Assembly: GCA_017431785.1 (NCBI GenBank)
Contig: JAFRKJ010000037.1
Location: 1-64,000 of the forward strand
Reading direction: 5' to 3'
Source of the DNA: Bacillota bacterium
Lineage (GTDB): Bacteria > Bacillota > Clostridia > Peptostreptococcales > Anaerovoracaceae
Length of the DNA stretch: 64,000 nt
Shown here: positions 54,650-62,866 of the stretch, piece after piece
Layout of the letters: every line of letters begins with the position of its first letter
Numbering within the stretch: position 1 is the stretch's first letter
Made by a program: the position numbers and the translations under genes
Notes under the pieces: generated by a model
What the model saw: only the letters and a program-made list of their open reading frames with translations
The model's database searches: none
Told to the model about the DNA's origin: nothing

Positions 54650-55231
54650 ATGAGAGACAATATCAGAAAACTGTTACTTGCCGGTCTTATACTGACTATG
54701 ATTTTTGCATTTGCCGGTTGCAGCGGCTCAGATTCAGGGGAAAAGAGCGCTACAGAAAATACAAATGCACCAACGGAAGCAACTGAGACATCGGAAACAA
54801 CAACAGAAGAAGCTGCCGTAGATGATTACGATATCCTGGATGGTTTCAATTTAGTGGAAAAGGATGACATCACTTTGCTCTACGGAAATGGTTTCGTTCT
54901 AACCATGCCTGATGATGACTGGGGATATGAACAGACATCACCTACATGCCTGCAGATTTATTCTGAGGATGCGCGTGAAGGCGGCTACGAAGGACACCTC
55001 GTATCGATCATGGCCTTTGATCCTGAGGATACTTCCTATGAGGATTTCCCTGATTACAGTGTAGCAGGAAGGGGCAAAACCGTAGACAAAGTATTCGTTG
55101 CCCTGTTCCCAACTGACGTACAGTACAATCCGGATGACCCGGATCAGGCAGAGGACTATAACGAACTGCTCAACCATGTGAAAAAGATTGCAGAAGGCAT
55201 GGCTGACAGCCCATTCCAGATCACAGAATAA
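54650..55231 (+). CDS. Small acidic lipoprotein of unknown function
   Basis: A 193-residue lipoprotein: signal ending FAFAGCSGS, then a Thr/Glu-rich linker (residues 28-62) and an acidic globular part (about 65-190) with ITLLYGNGFVLTMPDDDWGYE and DFPDYSVAGRGKTVD. I do not recognise the family. The gene has its own terminator and no operon partner. The GYE/LTMP wording resembles PsbP/PrcB-like lipoprotein domains only vaguely, so no function is assigned. Confidence 0.8.
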   Translation: MRDNIRKLLLAGLILTMIFAFAGCSGSDSGEKSATENTNAPTEATETSETTTEEAAVDDYDILDGFNLVEKDDITLLYGNGFVLTMPDDDWGYEQTSPTCLQIYSEDAREGGYEGHLVSIMAFDPEDTSYEDFPDYSVAGRGKTVDKVFVALFPTDVQYNPDDPDQAEDYNELLNHVKKIAEGMADSPFQITE

Positions 55232-55253
55232 TATCGAATATGACAAAATGAAC

Positions 55254-55285
55254 AAAACGCCTTGGATCATTCCGAGGCGTTTTTC
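55254..55285 (+). terminator. Terminator after the small lipoprotein gene
   Basis: Arms CGCCTTGGA/TCCGAGGCG with loop TCAT, followed by TTTTTCTTT. The A-run before it could also let it work leftward for the NnrE-MazG gene. Confidence 0.85.
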
Positions 55286-55303
55286 TTTGCTGTTGTTTCA
55301 TTT

Positions 55304-56434
55304 CTATTTTTTCTTTGCTTCTTTTTCTTTTTGTTTGATCTGTTCCCACAGAGAGACGTTCTCATCGATGCTGCTCACGTCCATGTCGCCGAACACCCAT
55401 GGATGTCTTCGTATCATTTTCTCTGAGATTCCCTGAATCACGTCGTCGATGGTGAAGACTCCGTCCTCCGCTCCGATCTGGGCGTTGAGCACGACCTGCA
55501 GAAGTACGTCTCCCAGCTCTTCGCACAGGTTCTCGTCATCCCCGTTCAGCATGGCGTCAACAGCTTCCTGCGCCTCTTCTATCATATACTTCGTGAGGGT
55601 TTCATGAGTCTGTGCCCTGTCCCACACGCATCCGTCGGGAGCCCTGAGCTGCGCGACAATATCTACAAAATCGTGGAATGTGTACACATCTTTTGCCGCA
55701 AGCTCTGCAGCAGTTCTACCGTCGGCTGCATCCTGCTCCGTGACCGCATCCCTCTCATCATCTACGATTCCGATATCCGCAGTGATGATCTGCCCGCAGT
55801 AGGTTTTTGCAAAAGGCTGCAGATGCACTTTTTTCTTCGCATGGAATGTAATCGTCACATCGGCTCTGACACAGCGTTCATCAAGTTCGCTTTCATCTTC
55901 AAGGTCGCCGCCCATTCCGGATGGGATATCCAAAGCGAACACTTTCGCTCCTGCTGCCTTTGCATCAGCAATCTCTGCTGCGGCAGCGGCGCCCTTTTCC
56001 CTGAGTCGTCCGTGAAACCCCGTTCCATAGATGGCATCCACGACGACGTCCTGTGCCATCGTTTCTCCCTGACCAGCACCGAGTTCCTGAACCGGAATCT
56101 GAAGATCTTTCGTGAGCCTATAGTTTGTGATGGCATCCGGTGTCTGCGGTTCTCCATCCACCAGAACCAGGCTGACAATCCAACCTCTCTGCTTCAGAAT
56201 TCTCGCCACAACAAAACCATCGCCGCCGTTGTTGCCTTTGCCGCAATAGATGCGCGCTGTCAGCTGACGGCTCGATGGGTGCGGCCGCTGGCGTGTCGCC
56301 ATGGTTATTTCCGTGATTCTGTTCGCTGCGATCGTACCCGCATTCTCCATCATCTGATAGTAGGACAGACCTGATTCATCGGTCGCCTTCTCCAGTTCCT
56401 TCATGCGTGCGCAGCTTACATAGTAATTGCTCAT
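55304..56434 (-). CDS. Fusion of NAD(P)HX epimerase domain and MazG pyrophosphohydrolase
   Basis: A 376-residue two-domain protein. Residues 1-225 are YjeF_N/NnrE, which epimerises damaged NAD(P)HX: MKELEKATDESGLSYYQMMENAG, YCGKGNNGGDGFVVAR, DAIYGTGFHG, DIPSGMGGD. Residues about 250-352 are MazG, which hydrolyses NTPs: LRAPDGCVWDRAQTHETL, the metal motif EEAQEAVDA and EELGDVLLQV, then RRHPWVFGD. In many bacteria NnrE is instead fused to the dehydratase NnrD; here that domain is missing. The two activities share a 'metabolite repair' theme. The start has AAAGGA upstream. Confidence 0.92.
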   Translation of the reverse strand: MSNYYVSCARMKELEKATDESGLSYYQMMENAGTIAANRITEITMATRQRPHPSSRQLTARIYCGKGNNGGDGFVVARILKQRGWIVSLVLVDGEPQTPDAITNYRLTKDLQIPVQELGAGQGETMAQDVVVDAIYGTGFHGRLREKGAAAAAEIADAKAAGAKVFALDIPSGMGGDLEDESELDERCVRADVTITFHAKKKVHLQPFAKTYCGQIITADIGIVDDERDAVTEQDAADGRTAAELAAKDVYTFHDFVDIVAQLRAPDGCVWDRAQTHETLTKYMIEEAQEAVDAMLNGDDENLCEELGDVLLQVVLNAQIGAEDGVFTIDDVIQGISEKMIRRHPWVFGDMDVSSIDENVSLWEQIKQKEKEAKKK

Positions 56435-56490
56435 TCAGATTTTTTCCTTTGTTTCCTTTTCCTTTTCATCCGCATCACAGCACTCGTGTA

Positions 56491-56796
56491 CTATTCCGCC
56501 TGCGGCCAGTACACGCAATAGCATGGATAGTACTCACCCATGTAGACCCAGACAGTATCCCCCATCTCCAGCTTTGTCTTCTTGTCTGCGAAGTACAAAT
56601 CCGGGATGAAGAGCTTGACGGTTGTACGCTTCTTGCCCTTCAGGAGTATACCCTCCTTCTCCGGGTTCGCCTTGTAATCCTCAAGCTTGGCACGGAAGTT
56701 CTCTATACCCGTCTCCTTGCCGAAATGATCTGCGAACTGCTCTACATCTGCGTAAACCACATTGTCCGGATCCTGAAACCAGCCGAATCTCATCAT
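56491..56796 (-). CDS. Small protein of unknown function
   Basis: A 101-residue protein starting MMRFGWFQDPDNVVYADVEQFADHF (first 10 residues MMRFGWFQDP). It has no signal peptide or membrane segment; the C-terminal half is beta-like with TVKLFIPDLYFADKK and a Tyr/Cys/Trp-rich end. GGAGG lies 7 nt before the ATG at 56796; a longer in-frame reading to 56847 has no such site. It lies upstream of the NnrE-MazG gene (57 bp) and may be cotranscribed. Unrecognised. Confidence 0.65.
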   Translation of the reverse strand: MMRFGWFQDPDNVVYADVEQFADHFGKETGIENFRAKLEDYKANPEKEGILLKGKKRTTVKLFIPDLYFADKKTKLEMGDTVWVYMGEYYPCYCVYWPQAE

Positions 56797-56916
56797 TTTC
56801 AAACCTCCAAGTCTTTGGCCTGTCTCAGTGATACGTTCTAACTGCATGGTACATAGCAGTCACCAAATTGTCAAGCAACGCTGGATTACTAGCCTTTTGA
56901 CTTGCTATTTCAAAAC

Positions 56917-57164
56917 AACTATGCCGAATTCTTTATAATTTCAACAAACGGCATAGTAATATCGAGCTTTACTATACTGTTTTCTGCAAAAACAATAGTT
57001 TTGGCATATTATTTTTGTTAAAAACTATGCTCTTTTTGCTTAAAATTGCTATATCAGTATAATTGCAGCACAAAAACTATACCTTTTCCACCGAAACAGC
57101 CATTTCAGCATAGTTGCAACACAAAAAACTATACTTTTTCCACCGAAACAGCTATTTCAGCATA
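56917..57164. repeat. Tandem array B of the 53-bp hairpin repeat
   Basis: Units begin at 56950, 57003, 57056, 57107 and 57159 (partial), with periods 53, 53, 51 and 52; a part-unit with AACTATGCC (56917-56925) precedes. Each opens with GGCATA, AGTATA or AGCATA and has an AACTATGC or AACTATAC arm. The last two full units are nearly the same (CCACCGAAACAGC). The repeat is the one found at 11010-11229, 46 kb away. The rest of the 56797-57325 gap shows only the leader of the 57326 gene. Confidence 0.85.
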
Positions 57165-57325
57165 ATCCGGCAACAGACTACTGAACTATCACTGGATTAT
57201 TCCCGGCAACTGTGGAATAATTACAAATGACCGTTGAAACAGCATTATAAATGGCAAAGAAATTTGCGAGATAATAAAACAATAGACGAAGCGACCGAAC
57301 AGCAACACAGCAACAAGGAACAATC

Positions 57326-57625
57326 ATGAAAGAAATTGAACTGAAACTGAATCTGGTACGTCCGAAATTCGCGGACATTGATGTCATCGATAATCTCGAT
57401 CAGGGTGGGCGGAAGCGCTGCACCATCACAGTGGATTATTCAGAGTACGATGTGAAATCCCTGATTCGGGAGGGACTGGACCTGGAAGGCGCCATGGCCC
57501 ATTACAAAGAACGCATCACGTATATCGTGAAGCGTTATCTTCTGACCGACTTTGAAGTAAAAGGCGGATGGGACGATGTCCTGGGCGCCATCAGACCTTA
57601 CGTGAAGAAGTATTACCAGGAGTAA
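57326..57625 (+). CDS. Small protein of unknown function
   Basis: A 99-residue, charged, soluble-looking protein starting MKEIELKLNLVRPK. It has alternating beta-like (TITVDYSEYD) and helical parts (SLIREGLDLEGAMAHYKERI) and ends KKYYQE. AAGGAA sits 5 nt ahead of the ATG. It follows repeat array B and converges with the LysO-like gene; a short hairpin GGATGGCA/TGCCATCC lies between the two stops. I do not recognise the family. Confidence 0.65.
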   Translation: MKEIELKLNLVRPKFADIDVIDNLDQGGRKRCTITVDYSEYDVKSLIREGLDLEGAMAHYKERITYIVKRYLLTDFEVKGGWDDVLGAIRPYVKKYYQE

Positions 57626-57672
57626 GCACAAGGAGTAAAGTGCGCCGCGGATGGCATCTGCCATCCTGCTGC

Positions 57673-58668
57673 CTACAGACTCATGAATATGCTAACAAGA
57701 ACCGGGACTGCCGCTGACAAAACCACCCCGTTTACGAAGGAGTAAACGGCTATGGTGCTGTCGGTGGCTTTTTCTACTAATGGAAGGCATACGTCCATGG
57801 AGGACGCGCCCGGCAGACAGTAACATTCAATGTAACCTAGATGCTTCGCGCAGGTCGGGATGAATAGAATTCCCACCACTTCACGAATCACGTTGTGCAT
57901 GAAAGAAATCGCACTGATCTTGGCGGAGTAGTCCACCAGCATAGCGGATGCCAGCGAATACCATCCAAGCCCGGATCCGATGCAGGCGCTGTCCTGCACA
58001 CTGAACGGCAAGAACAATGATGCAAGCACACATCCCAAGAGCATCGCACCAATGGAAACAAACGGAAATACCACAACGCGCCAGCCGGCGCTTTTGAAGT
58101 TGGTGGCGAGAGTTCCCTCTGTACCGATGTCGATGCCCACAAGCACCAGCAGCGTGCAGAGCGTAATCATCAGCAGTGTTCCCGTGACGGCAATGAAACC
58201 GTCCGGCAGCACCAGATATCCCGCTGCAATTCCGACAGCAACGAAGACGACCATAATGATGGTGAGACTGTTCAGACGCGGCTTCGCACCTTCACCATTC
58301 GCGTTTCTCGCACTTTCCATGCCATCTGCGTCCCCTGCGCTTTCTGCCTTTGCAGGAGCGGCAGCCTTCGCAGCGCCGCGTTTTCCAAATCTGTCAAAAC
58401 CCATGACCCTGCGGACAAGAGTGAACGCGGCTACAGTGATGATCATCACGATAATCGTGAAGACAAAGGAAATCAGACCGATTGTCCCAAGAGAGGCAAC
58501 GATTTCCTCACTTGCACCGATTCTGCTGCCCATCAAAAAAACAAGTACGACAATCACCAGGGTCTGAAGCTTTCCGACCCATTTCCATGACTTGTTCTGT
58601 TTTTTGAGCCTCGCTCCAATGAAGTATCCTGCGACGGTCACTGCGAGGTATATTAATAAATCCAGCAA
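57673..58668 (-). CDS. LysO/YbjE-type lysine exporter family protein
   Basis: A 331-residue membrane protein with about eight spans and a hydrophilic Ala/Lys/Gly insertion near residues 105-135. LysO marks: FLMGSRIGASEEIV near residue 45, LVLVGIDIGTEG near 175, CIGSGLGWYSLASAMLVDYS near 235 and NVIREVVGILFIP. The start is read as TTG at 58668: AAGGAG stands 6 nt before it, and an upstream ATG would run well into the EamA gene. Export of lysine (or thialysine) is the known family role. Confidence 0.85.
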   Translation of the reverse strand: MLDLLIYLAVTVAGYFIGARLKKQNKSWKWVGKLQTLVIVVLVFLMGSRIGASEEIVASLGTIGLISFVFTIIVMIITVAAFTLVRRVMGFDRFGKRGAAKAAAPAKAESAGDADGMESARNANGEGAKPRLNSLTIIMVVFVAVGIAAGYLVLPDGFIAVTGTLLMITLCTLLVLVGIDIGTEGTLATNFKSAGWRVVVFPFVSIGAMLLGCVLASLFLPFSVQDSACIGSGLGWYSLASAMLVDYSAKISAISFMHNVIREVVGILFIPTCAKHLGYIECYCLPGASSMDVCLPLVEKATDSTIAVYSFVNGVVLSAAVPVLVSIFMSL

Positions 58669-58678
58669 ATCTGTCTCC

Positions 58679-59530
58679 TTATCTGCTCTTGATGCACCAC
58701 CAGGAAACGGTGGCGATGATGATGACTGCACCGACCAGAGCGAATGGTCCCGGAACTTCGCCAATGAAGATGGCGACCCAGACCGGATTCAAAAGCGGCT
58801 CCAGCATGCCGATCAGTGAGCACGCCAGCGGCGGGCAGTCTCTGGATGCGATTCCGTAGAGGACATATGGTATGCCCAGTTGGAAGACGCCCAATATTAT
58901 AACATAAACAATCTCAATGGCGGCGATTTCCGTTGTCTGCGGAATGCCGATCGGCAGACCGATCAGCAGGGTCAGCACATGAGCGATCATGATACCGCTC
59001 ATTCTTGTGGCATCATCATCTCCGCCCCGTCCGACCATCACGAACATCTGCGCCAGAAAAATACCAGCCAGTATCCCGAACAAATTCCCCAGCATGTTTC
59101 CCGGCGACAGCTGGTCGAGGAAGAACAGCACCATGCCGCCCATGGTAATGCAGACAACCAGGACGTCCTGCTTTTGCATCTTCTGTTTGAAGAACACTGC
59201 GGAGATGATGAGAATAAAAATCGGCGCCGTATACTGGAGCACGATGGCATTGGCTGCCGTTGTCAGTTTGTTGGCGATGGTGAACAAAGTCGCCGAGAAT
59301 GCCAGACCGACGCCGGCGAGAAGCGAGTACTTATTTAACTTGAAGCGCGTATGTGTCGCCGCCATATACATGGCCATGATGCTGCCGGAGATGCCGCTGC
59401 GTATGCCCGCAATCAGGAACGGACTCCATGATATGAGCTTAATGAATATCCCGCCCAGACTCCACATTGCTGCTGTAATGACCATCAGGAGCATCGCTCG
59501 GTTTTTTCTTTTGATATCAGTCTGTGTCAT
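58679..59530 (-). CDS. EamA/DMT family transporter
   Basis: A 283-residue membrane protein with ten spans in two EamA repeats (about 10-135 and 148-280). Typical pieces are MWSLGGIFIKLISWSPFLIA near the start, the half-end YTAPIFILIISAVFF, and SLIGMLEPLLNPVWVAIF in the second repeat. These export amino acids or metabolites; the substrate is open. It overlaps the YwaF-like gene upstream by 4 bases and is 10 bp from the lysO-like gene. Confidence 0.9.
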   Translation of the reverse strand: MTQTDIKRKNRAMLLMVITAAMWSLGGIFIKLISWSPFLIAGIRSGISGSIMAMYMAATHTRFKLNKYSLLAGVGLAFSATLFTIANKLTTAANAIVLQYTAPIFILIISAVFFKQKMQKQDVLVVCITMGGMVLFFLDQLSPGNMLGNLFGILAGIFLAQMFVMVGRGGDDDATRMSGIMIAHVLTLLIGLPIGIPQTTEIAAIEIVYVIILGVFQLGIPYVLYGIASRDCPPLACSLIGMLEPLLNPVWVAIFIGEVPGPFALVGAVIIIATVSWWCIKSR

Positions 59531-60285
59531 TTTCCGGCTCCGTGGCGTTTCCTATGATACAGTTCAACACCTGCGTAGATCAATCCGATGACGACCGCTG
59601 CAAAAATAGCATATCCTAAGAGATATAAACTGTCCCCCGTCACCTGCGCGATCAGTTCCAGCGGCGTACCCTTCGGCGGCCAGTTCACGAACATGAAATT
59701 GCAGTGTGCAATGCGGTCGAATATATAAACCGGCACTGCCGCGGCAATCATAAAAATCCAGACGTAGTACGCATGTCTGATGTTCAGATGCGTCCATCCC
59801 TGTTTCACCATCAGCACAGGATAAAGCAAAAGCATTCCATGCCATGCATATCCATAGAAGTTCATGAAATTAAACACCGGATAGAGATGAGCCCAGTCCG
59901 GAAACAATAGCGCTGCGATTGTCCCGGGCAGGATGAGAATGCAGGCGATTTCTCCCCATATCATTCTCCACTTGTCCGTTTTCGACAGGGACGAAGCGAT
60001 AAAAACAAACAGCCCCAGGCTGCACAAATGCAAAGGCAGGTATCCCGGACCGAAGTGTCCTGCGTGTGCGAGAAACGCATCCTTAAACACTTCCATGCAC
60101 ACCATGATCCACGGAATCACCTTCATGGCAGATGTCAGCCTGCTGCTTTTGCATGTGAGTATTCTGACTGTCAGAATGACCAGCACAAAAAGAACGAGCA
60201 GCGTGATGATGTGCTCTGCGCTGAACCGCATGTAGCCGAGGCCGGGTGGCAGGTCTTCGTATTGTTTCCAGAAATACTCAAACAT
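59527..60285 (-). CDS. YwaF/TIGR02206-like membrane protein
   Basis: A 252-residue protein with about seven spans. Patterns fitting this family: SAEHIITLLVLFVLV near residue 22, LPLHLCSLGLFVF near 85, FNFMNFYGYAWHGMLLLYP near 140 and WPPKGTPLELIAQVTGDS near 205. The role of the family is not known. It is first in a coupled cluster with the EamA and LysO-like genes, and 9 bp after the thioesterase gene. Confidence 0.8.
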   Translation of the reverse strand: MFEYFWKQYEDLPPGLGYMRFSAEHIITLLVLFVLVILTVRILTCKSSRLTSAMKVIPWIMVCMEVFKDAFLAHAGHFGPGYLPLHLCSLGLFVFIASSLSKTDKWRMIWGEIACILILPGTIAALLFPDWAHLYPVFNFMNFYGYAWHGMLLLYPVLMVKQGWTHLNIRHAYYVWIFMIAAAVPVYIFDRIAHCNFMFVNWPPKGTPLELIAQVTGDSLYLLGYAIFAAVVIGLIYAGVELYHRKRHGAGK

Positions 60286-60294
60286 CTCCGATGA

Positions 60295-60696
60295 TCAGTC
60301 TTTCAGAAGTCTGTACCCTTCGACTCTCACACGGGCAATTTCCGTATCATAATCGTCTGTTACATTCACTTCATAAAAACAGGCGTGACGTCCGTCTCTA
60401 ATGCAGTGCGCTTCACAAGTTAAGTGCTTGCCTTTGTTTTTATTCATGAAAATCGCGTGTGACCCTAAGGTCACAACAGGCTCTGAATCGAAGTTGGAAG
60501 CAACCGCAAAAGCAAAGTCGCACAAGGTGAAATAGACACCGCCCATGACTGCTCCCATGGCGTTCATATGCCGCTCATCCAGTTCCAGTTCGACCTTGGC
60601 ATAGTGTTTCCGGACTTCCGTAATCGTAATCCCTGTTACATCTGTCGCATATTTATCATTTTTGAAATATGCATTTGCCCGTTCCAGATTTGTCAT
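60295..60696 (-). CDS. PaaI-type hotdog thioesterase
   Basis: A 133-residue hotdog-fold protein, probably an acyl-CoA thioesterase. Seen: HMNAMGAVMGGVYFTLCDFAFAVA (residues about 43-66; the family's N-x-x-G-x-x-H/M-G-G-x-x-x-x-x-x-D pattern, with M in place of H), then VTLGSHAIFMNKNKGKHL. AGGAGG lies 7 nt before the ATG at 60696. The acyl substrate is unknown. It diverges from cobO. Confidence 0.88.
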   Translation of the reverse strand: MTNLERANAYFKNDKYATDVTGITITEVRKHYAKVELELDERHMNAMGAVMGGVYFTLCDFAFAVASNFDSEPVVTLGSHAIFMNKNKGKHLTCEAHCIRDGRHACFYEVNVTDDYDTEIARVRVEGYRLLKD

Positions 60697-60764
60697 ATGT
60701 TTTCCTCCTGACCGGCATCCGCCGGATATAATATGGTACAATTATAGCACAAGGAGGCACACAC

Positions 60765-61355
60765 ATGAGCATCAACAAAACAGGATATGTTCAGGTTTAC
60801 ACAGGAAATGGCAAAGGCAAAACCACCGCAGCCCTCGGCATCACGATGCGCGCGTCAGGCGCCGACATGAAAATCGCGTTCATCCAGTTCATGAAGGCAC
60901 TCGGCTACAGTGAGCAGAAGATACTTCCGACTCTTCCCGGCGTTACCTGGAAGACTCTTGGCAAGCCGTTTTTTATCGCAAAAGCAGGAAGCATTTCTGA
61001 GGAAGAACTGGCTGAATACGGTGATACATGCGTTGTTTTTGAAGAAGGCAATCCACCTGCAGAATATGTGAAGATGATCAATGATGGTTTCGCGGAGGCT
61101 CGCGAGATGGTGCTGTCCGGCAAGTACGATATGGTCGTGCTCGATGAAATCAACTGCACCATGTTTTTCGGGTTACTCGGCGTAGAGGAAGTTCTGGAAT
61201 TGATCCGGAATAAACCAGCCCACACAGAGTTGATTCTGACTGGTCGTTGCGCACCGGAGGAAATCATAGAGGCCGCCGACCTCGTCACGGAAATGCGTGA
61301 GATCAAGCACTACTATAACGACGGCGTGCAGGCACGCCGCGGAATCGAGGATTGA
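60765..61355 (+). CDS. cobO: Corrinoid adenosyltransferase (CobA/CobO/BtuR type)
   Basis: Transfers the adenosyl group of ATP to cob(I)alamin or cob(I)yrinate diamide; 196 residues. Seen: the P-loop YTGNGKGKTTAALG at residues 12-25, IQFMKALGYSE, VVLDEINCTMFFGLL near 125, LILTGRCAPEEIIEAADLVTEM near 155 and the C-terminal QARRGIED. AAGGAGG lies 6 nt before the ATG. It stands alone, away from the cbi operons, and no riboswitch is seen in the 68-bp gap before it. Confidence 0.95.
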   Translation: MSINKTGYVQVYTGNGKGKTTAALGITMRASGADMKIAFIQFMKALGYSEQKILPTLPGVTWKTLGKPFFIAKAGSISEEELAEYGDTCVVFEEGNPPAEYVKMINDGFAEAREMVLSGKYDMVVLDEINCTMFFGLLGVEEVLELIRNKPAHTELILTGRCAPEEIIEAADLVTEMREIKHYYNDGVQARRGIED

Positions 61356-61391
61356 CGTAAGATTGAGGATGAAAGAGGATTGCAAGGGGTA

Positions 61392-62756
61392 TTAAGATTT
61401 CCGCCGCTGCAGGGACATGAAGATTCCCAGAATACAAAGAGCTGTGAAGATCAGGAAGCAGATGTGCATGGTGTGGATCAGATCTGTGACCGGAACCTCA
61501 TAAAGTGAGAGATTGCCAACTGTTGCGCTGACGACAATCGTTACGATCGCCATCCCTGTCGTCTGTCCTGTCGTGCGCATCGTCGAAAGAAGGGAATTCG
61601 TCACCGCAAACTTTGAATGCGGAACACATCCCATGATCACATTCGTATTCGGCGAGGAGAACAGCGCGATTCCGACACCTGCGACGGCCAGTGCGATAAA
61701 GATTGCCCATATCGGCATGTTCACCCGGGCAAAGGCAAAGAACAGCAGCGTCAGCGCGCAGACCGCCATGCCGCCCGACGCAAGTTTATACGCCGGAATC
61801 CTGTCCGAGAGCCGTCCCATGCGCGGAGAAAGAAGCGCCATAAACAGCGGCTGCGCAATCATAATGAGCCCTGCCATCTGAGACGTGAGGCCCTGCGCTA
61901 CCTGAAGATAGATCGACACAAGATATCCCAGGGCGAAGGTCGCACTGTAATTGAATAGTGCTGTCAGATTCGACAGCGTGAACACCCTGTCCTCTGCGAA
62001 GATCCGCACATCGATGACAGGGTTTTCTGATTTGAGTTCAATATGCGTGAACAGAACGCCCAGAAGTACGCCGCACACCAGAATCACCCATCCGAACCGG
62101 AAGCTGTTGATTGCAGTCAGCCCATAGATCAGGCAGGCGATCATCAGAACATATGCAATGTTGCCGGCAAGATCGAAGGTCTTTCCTGCCCTCTTTTGTT
62201 TATCCTTCGGAACGCCTGTGAATGTCAGAATCATCGACGTCAGTGCAATTGCGGCGCCGAACAGAAAGATAGCCTTCCATCCAAACAGATGGTTGAGAAG
62301 CCCTCCCAATGCAGGACCCAGCGCCAGGCCCGTATAAATTCCTGACGTTACGATGCCGATGGCTTTGCCTCTCTCATTGCCCGGAAACGCGTCGATTGCG
62401 ATCGGCATATTGGACGCGAATATCATCGCTGCGCCGATGCCCTGGATCGCCCGTGTGATCAGTATGGTCGCTGACGACCAGGCGAAGATTCCAAGCACTG
62501 AAAACGCGCCAAAAACAGCGACTCCCGCCACCAGCATATTTCGTCTGCTCGTGCTGTCTGCTATTTTCCCGAAGGGGACCGCCATCGCTGCAATTACAAG
62601 CATGTAGGTCGTTGTGATCCAACCTACATTCGCAGCGCCCATATGAAAATATGTTCCCATCGCCGGTATTGCCAGGTTCAGCGCACTGCCTGAAAAAGCA
62701 GTTGTGAATGAAGTCCCGGTCGCTACCGCCAGTGCCATCTTCTGTTCTTTCGTCAT
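61392..62756 (-). CDS. MFS transporter, DHA2/EmrB-like
   Basis: A 454-residue major facilitator with 12-14 spans. Seen: TAFSGSALNLAIPAMGTYF near the start (the DHA2 pattern), VPFGKIADSTSRRN (the loop 2-3 motif), GIVTSGIYTGLALGPALGGLL (motif C-like) and FSSPNTNVIMGCVP late. The start at 62756 gives the usual N-terminus MTKEQKMALAVATG; AGGAGA is 14 nt upstream, a poor distance. Drug or metabolite export is likely; the substrate is unknown. Confidence 0.88.
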   Translation of the reverse strand: MTKEQKMALAVATGTSFTTAFSGSALNLAIPAMGTYFHMGAANVGWITTTYMLVIAAMAVPFGKIADSTSRRNMLVAGVAVFGAFSVLGIFAWSSATILITRAIQGIGAAMIFASNMPIAIDAFPGNERGKAIGIVTSGIYTGLALGPALGGLLNHLFGWKAIFLFGAAIALTSMILTFTGVPKDKQKRAGKTFDLAGNIAYVLMIACLIYGLTAINSFRFGWVILVCGVLLGVLFTHIELKSENPVIDVRIFAEDRVFTLSNLTALFNYSATFALGYLVSIYLQVAQGLTSQMAGLIMIAQPLFMALLSPRMGRLSDRIPAYKLASGGMAVCALTLLFFAFARVNMPIWAIFIALAVAGVGIALFSSPNTNVIMGCVPHSKFAVTNSLLSTMRTTGQTTGMAIVTIVVSATVGNLSLYEVPVTDLIHTMHICFLIFTALCILGIFMSLQRRKS

Positions 62757-62779
62757 ATCAGTATTATAGAATCTCCTAA

Positions 62780-62822
62780 AATACAAAAGCAAGAGGAATT
62801 GCCTTACAATTCCTCCTGCTCT
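62780..62822 (-). terminator. Terminator after the second BtuF-like gene
   Basis: Minus-strand arms GGAGGAATTG and CAATTCCTC with loop TAAGG, within AGCAG/TTGCT, followed by a T-rich run (TTTTGTATTTT). It separates the lipoprotein gene from the MFS gene. Confidence 0.75.
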
Positions 62823-62866
62823 GTTCACTCAAAGAAACGCCGGAAAGGCATCTAACCATCTCTGCC

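Noticed and set aside
57650..57667. Hairpin GGATGGCA/TGCCATCC as a strong terminator
   Set aside because: The stem is good but neither side has a T-run, so termination is not supported.
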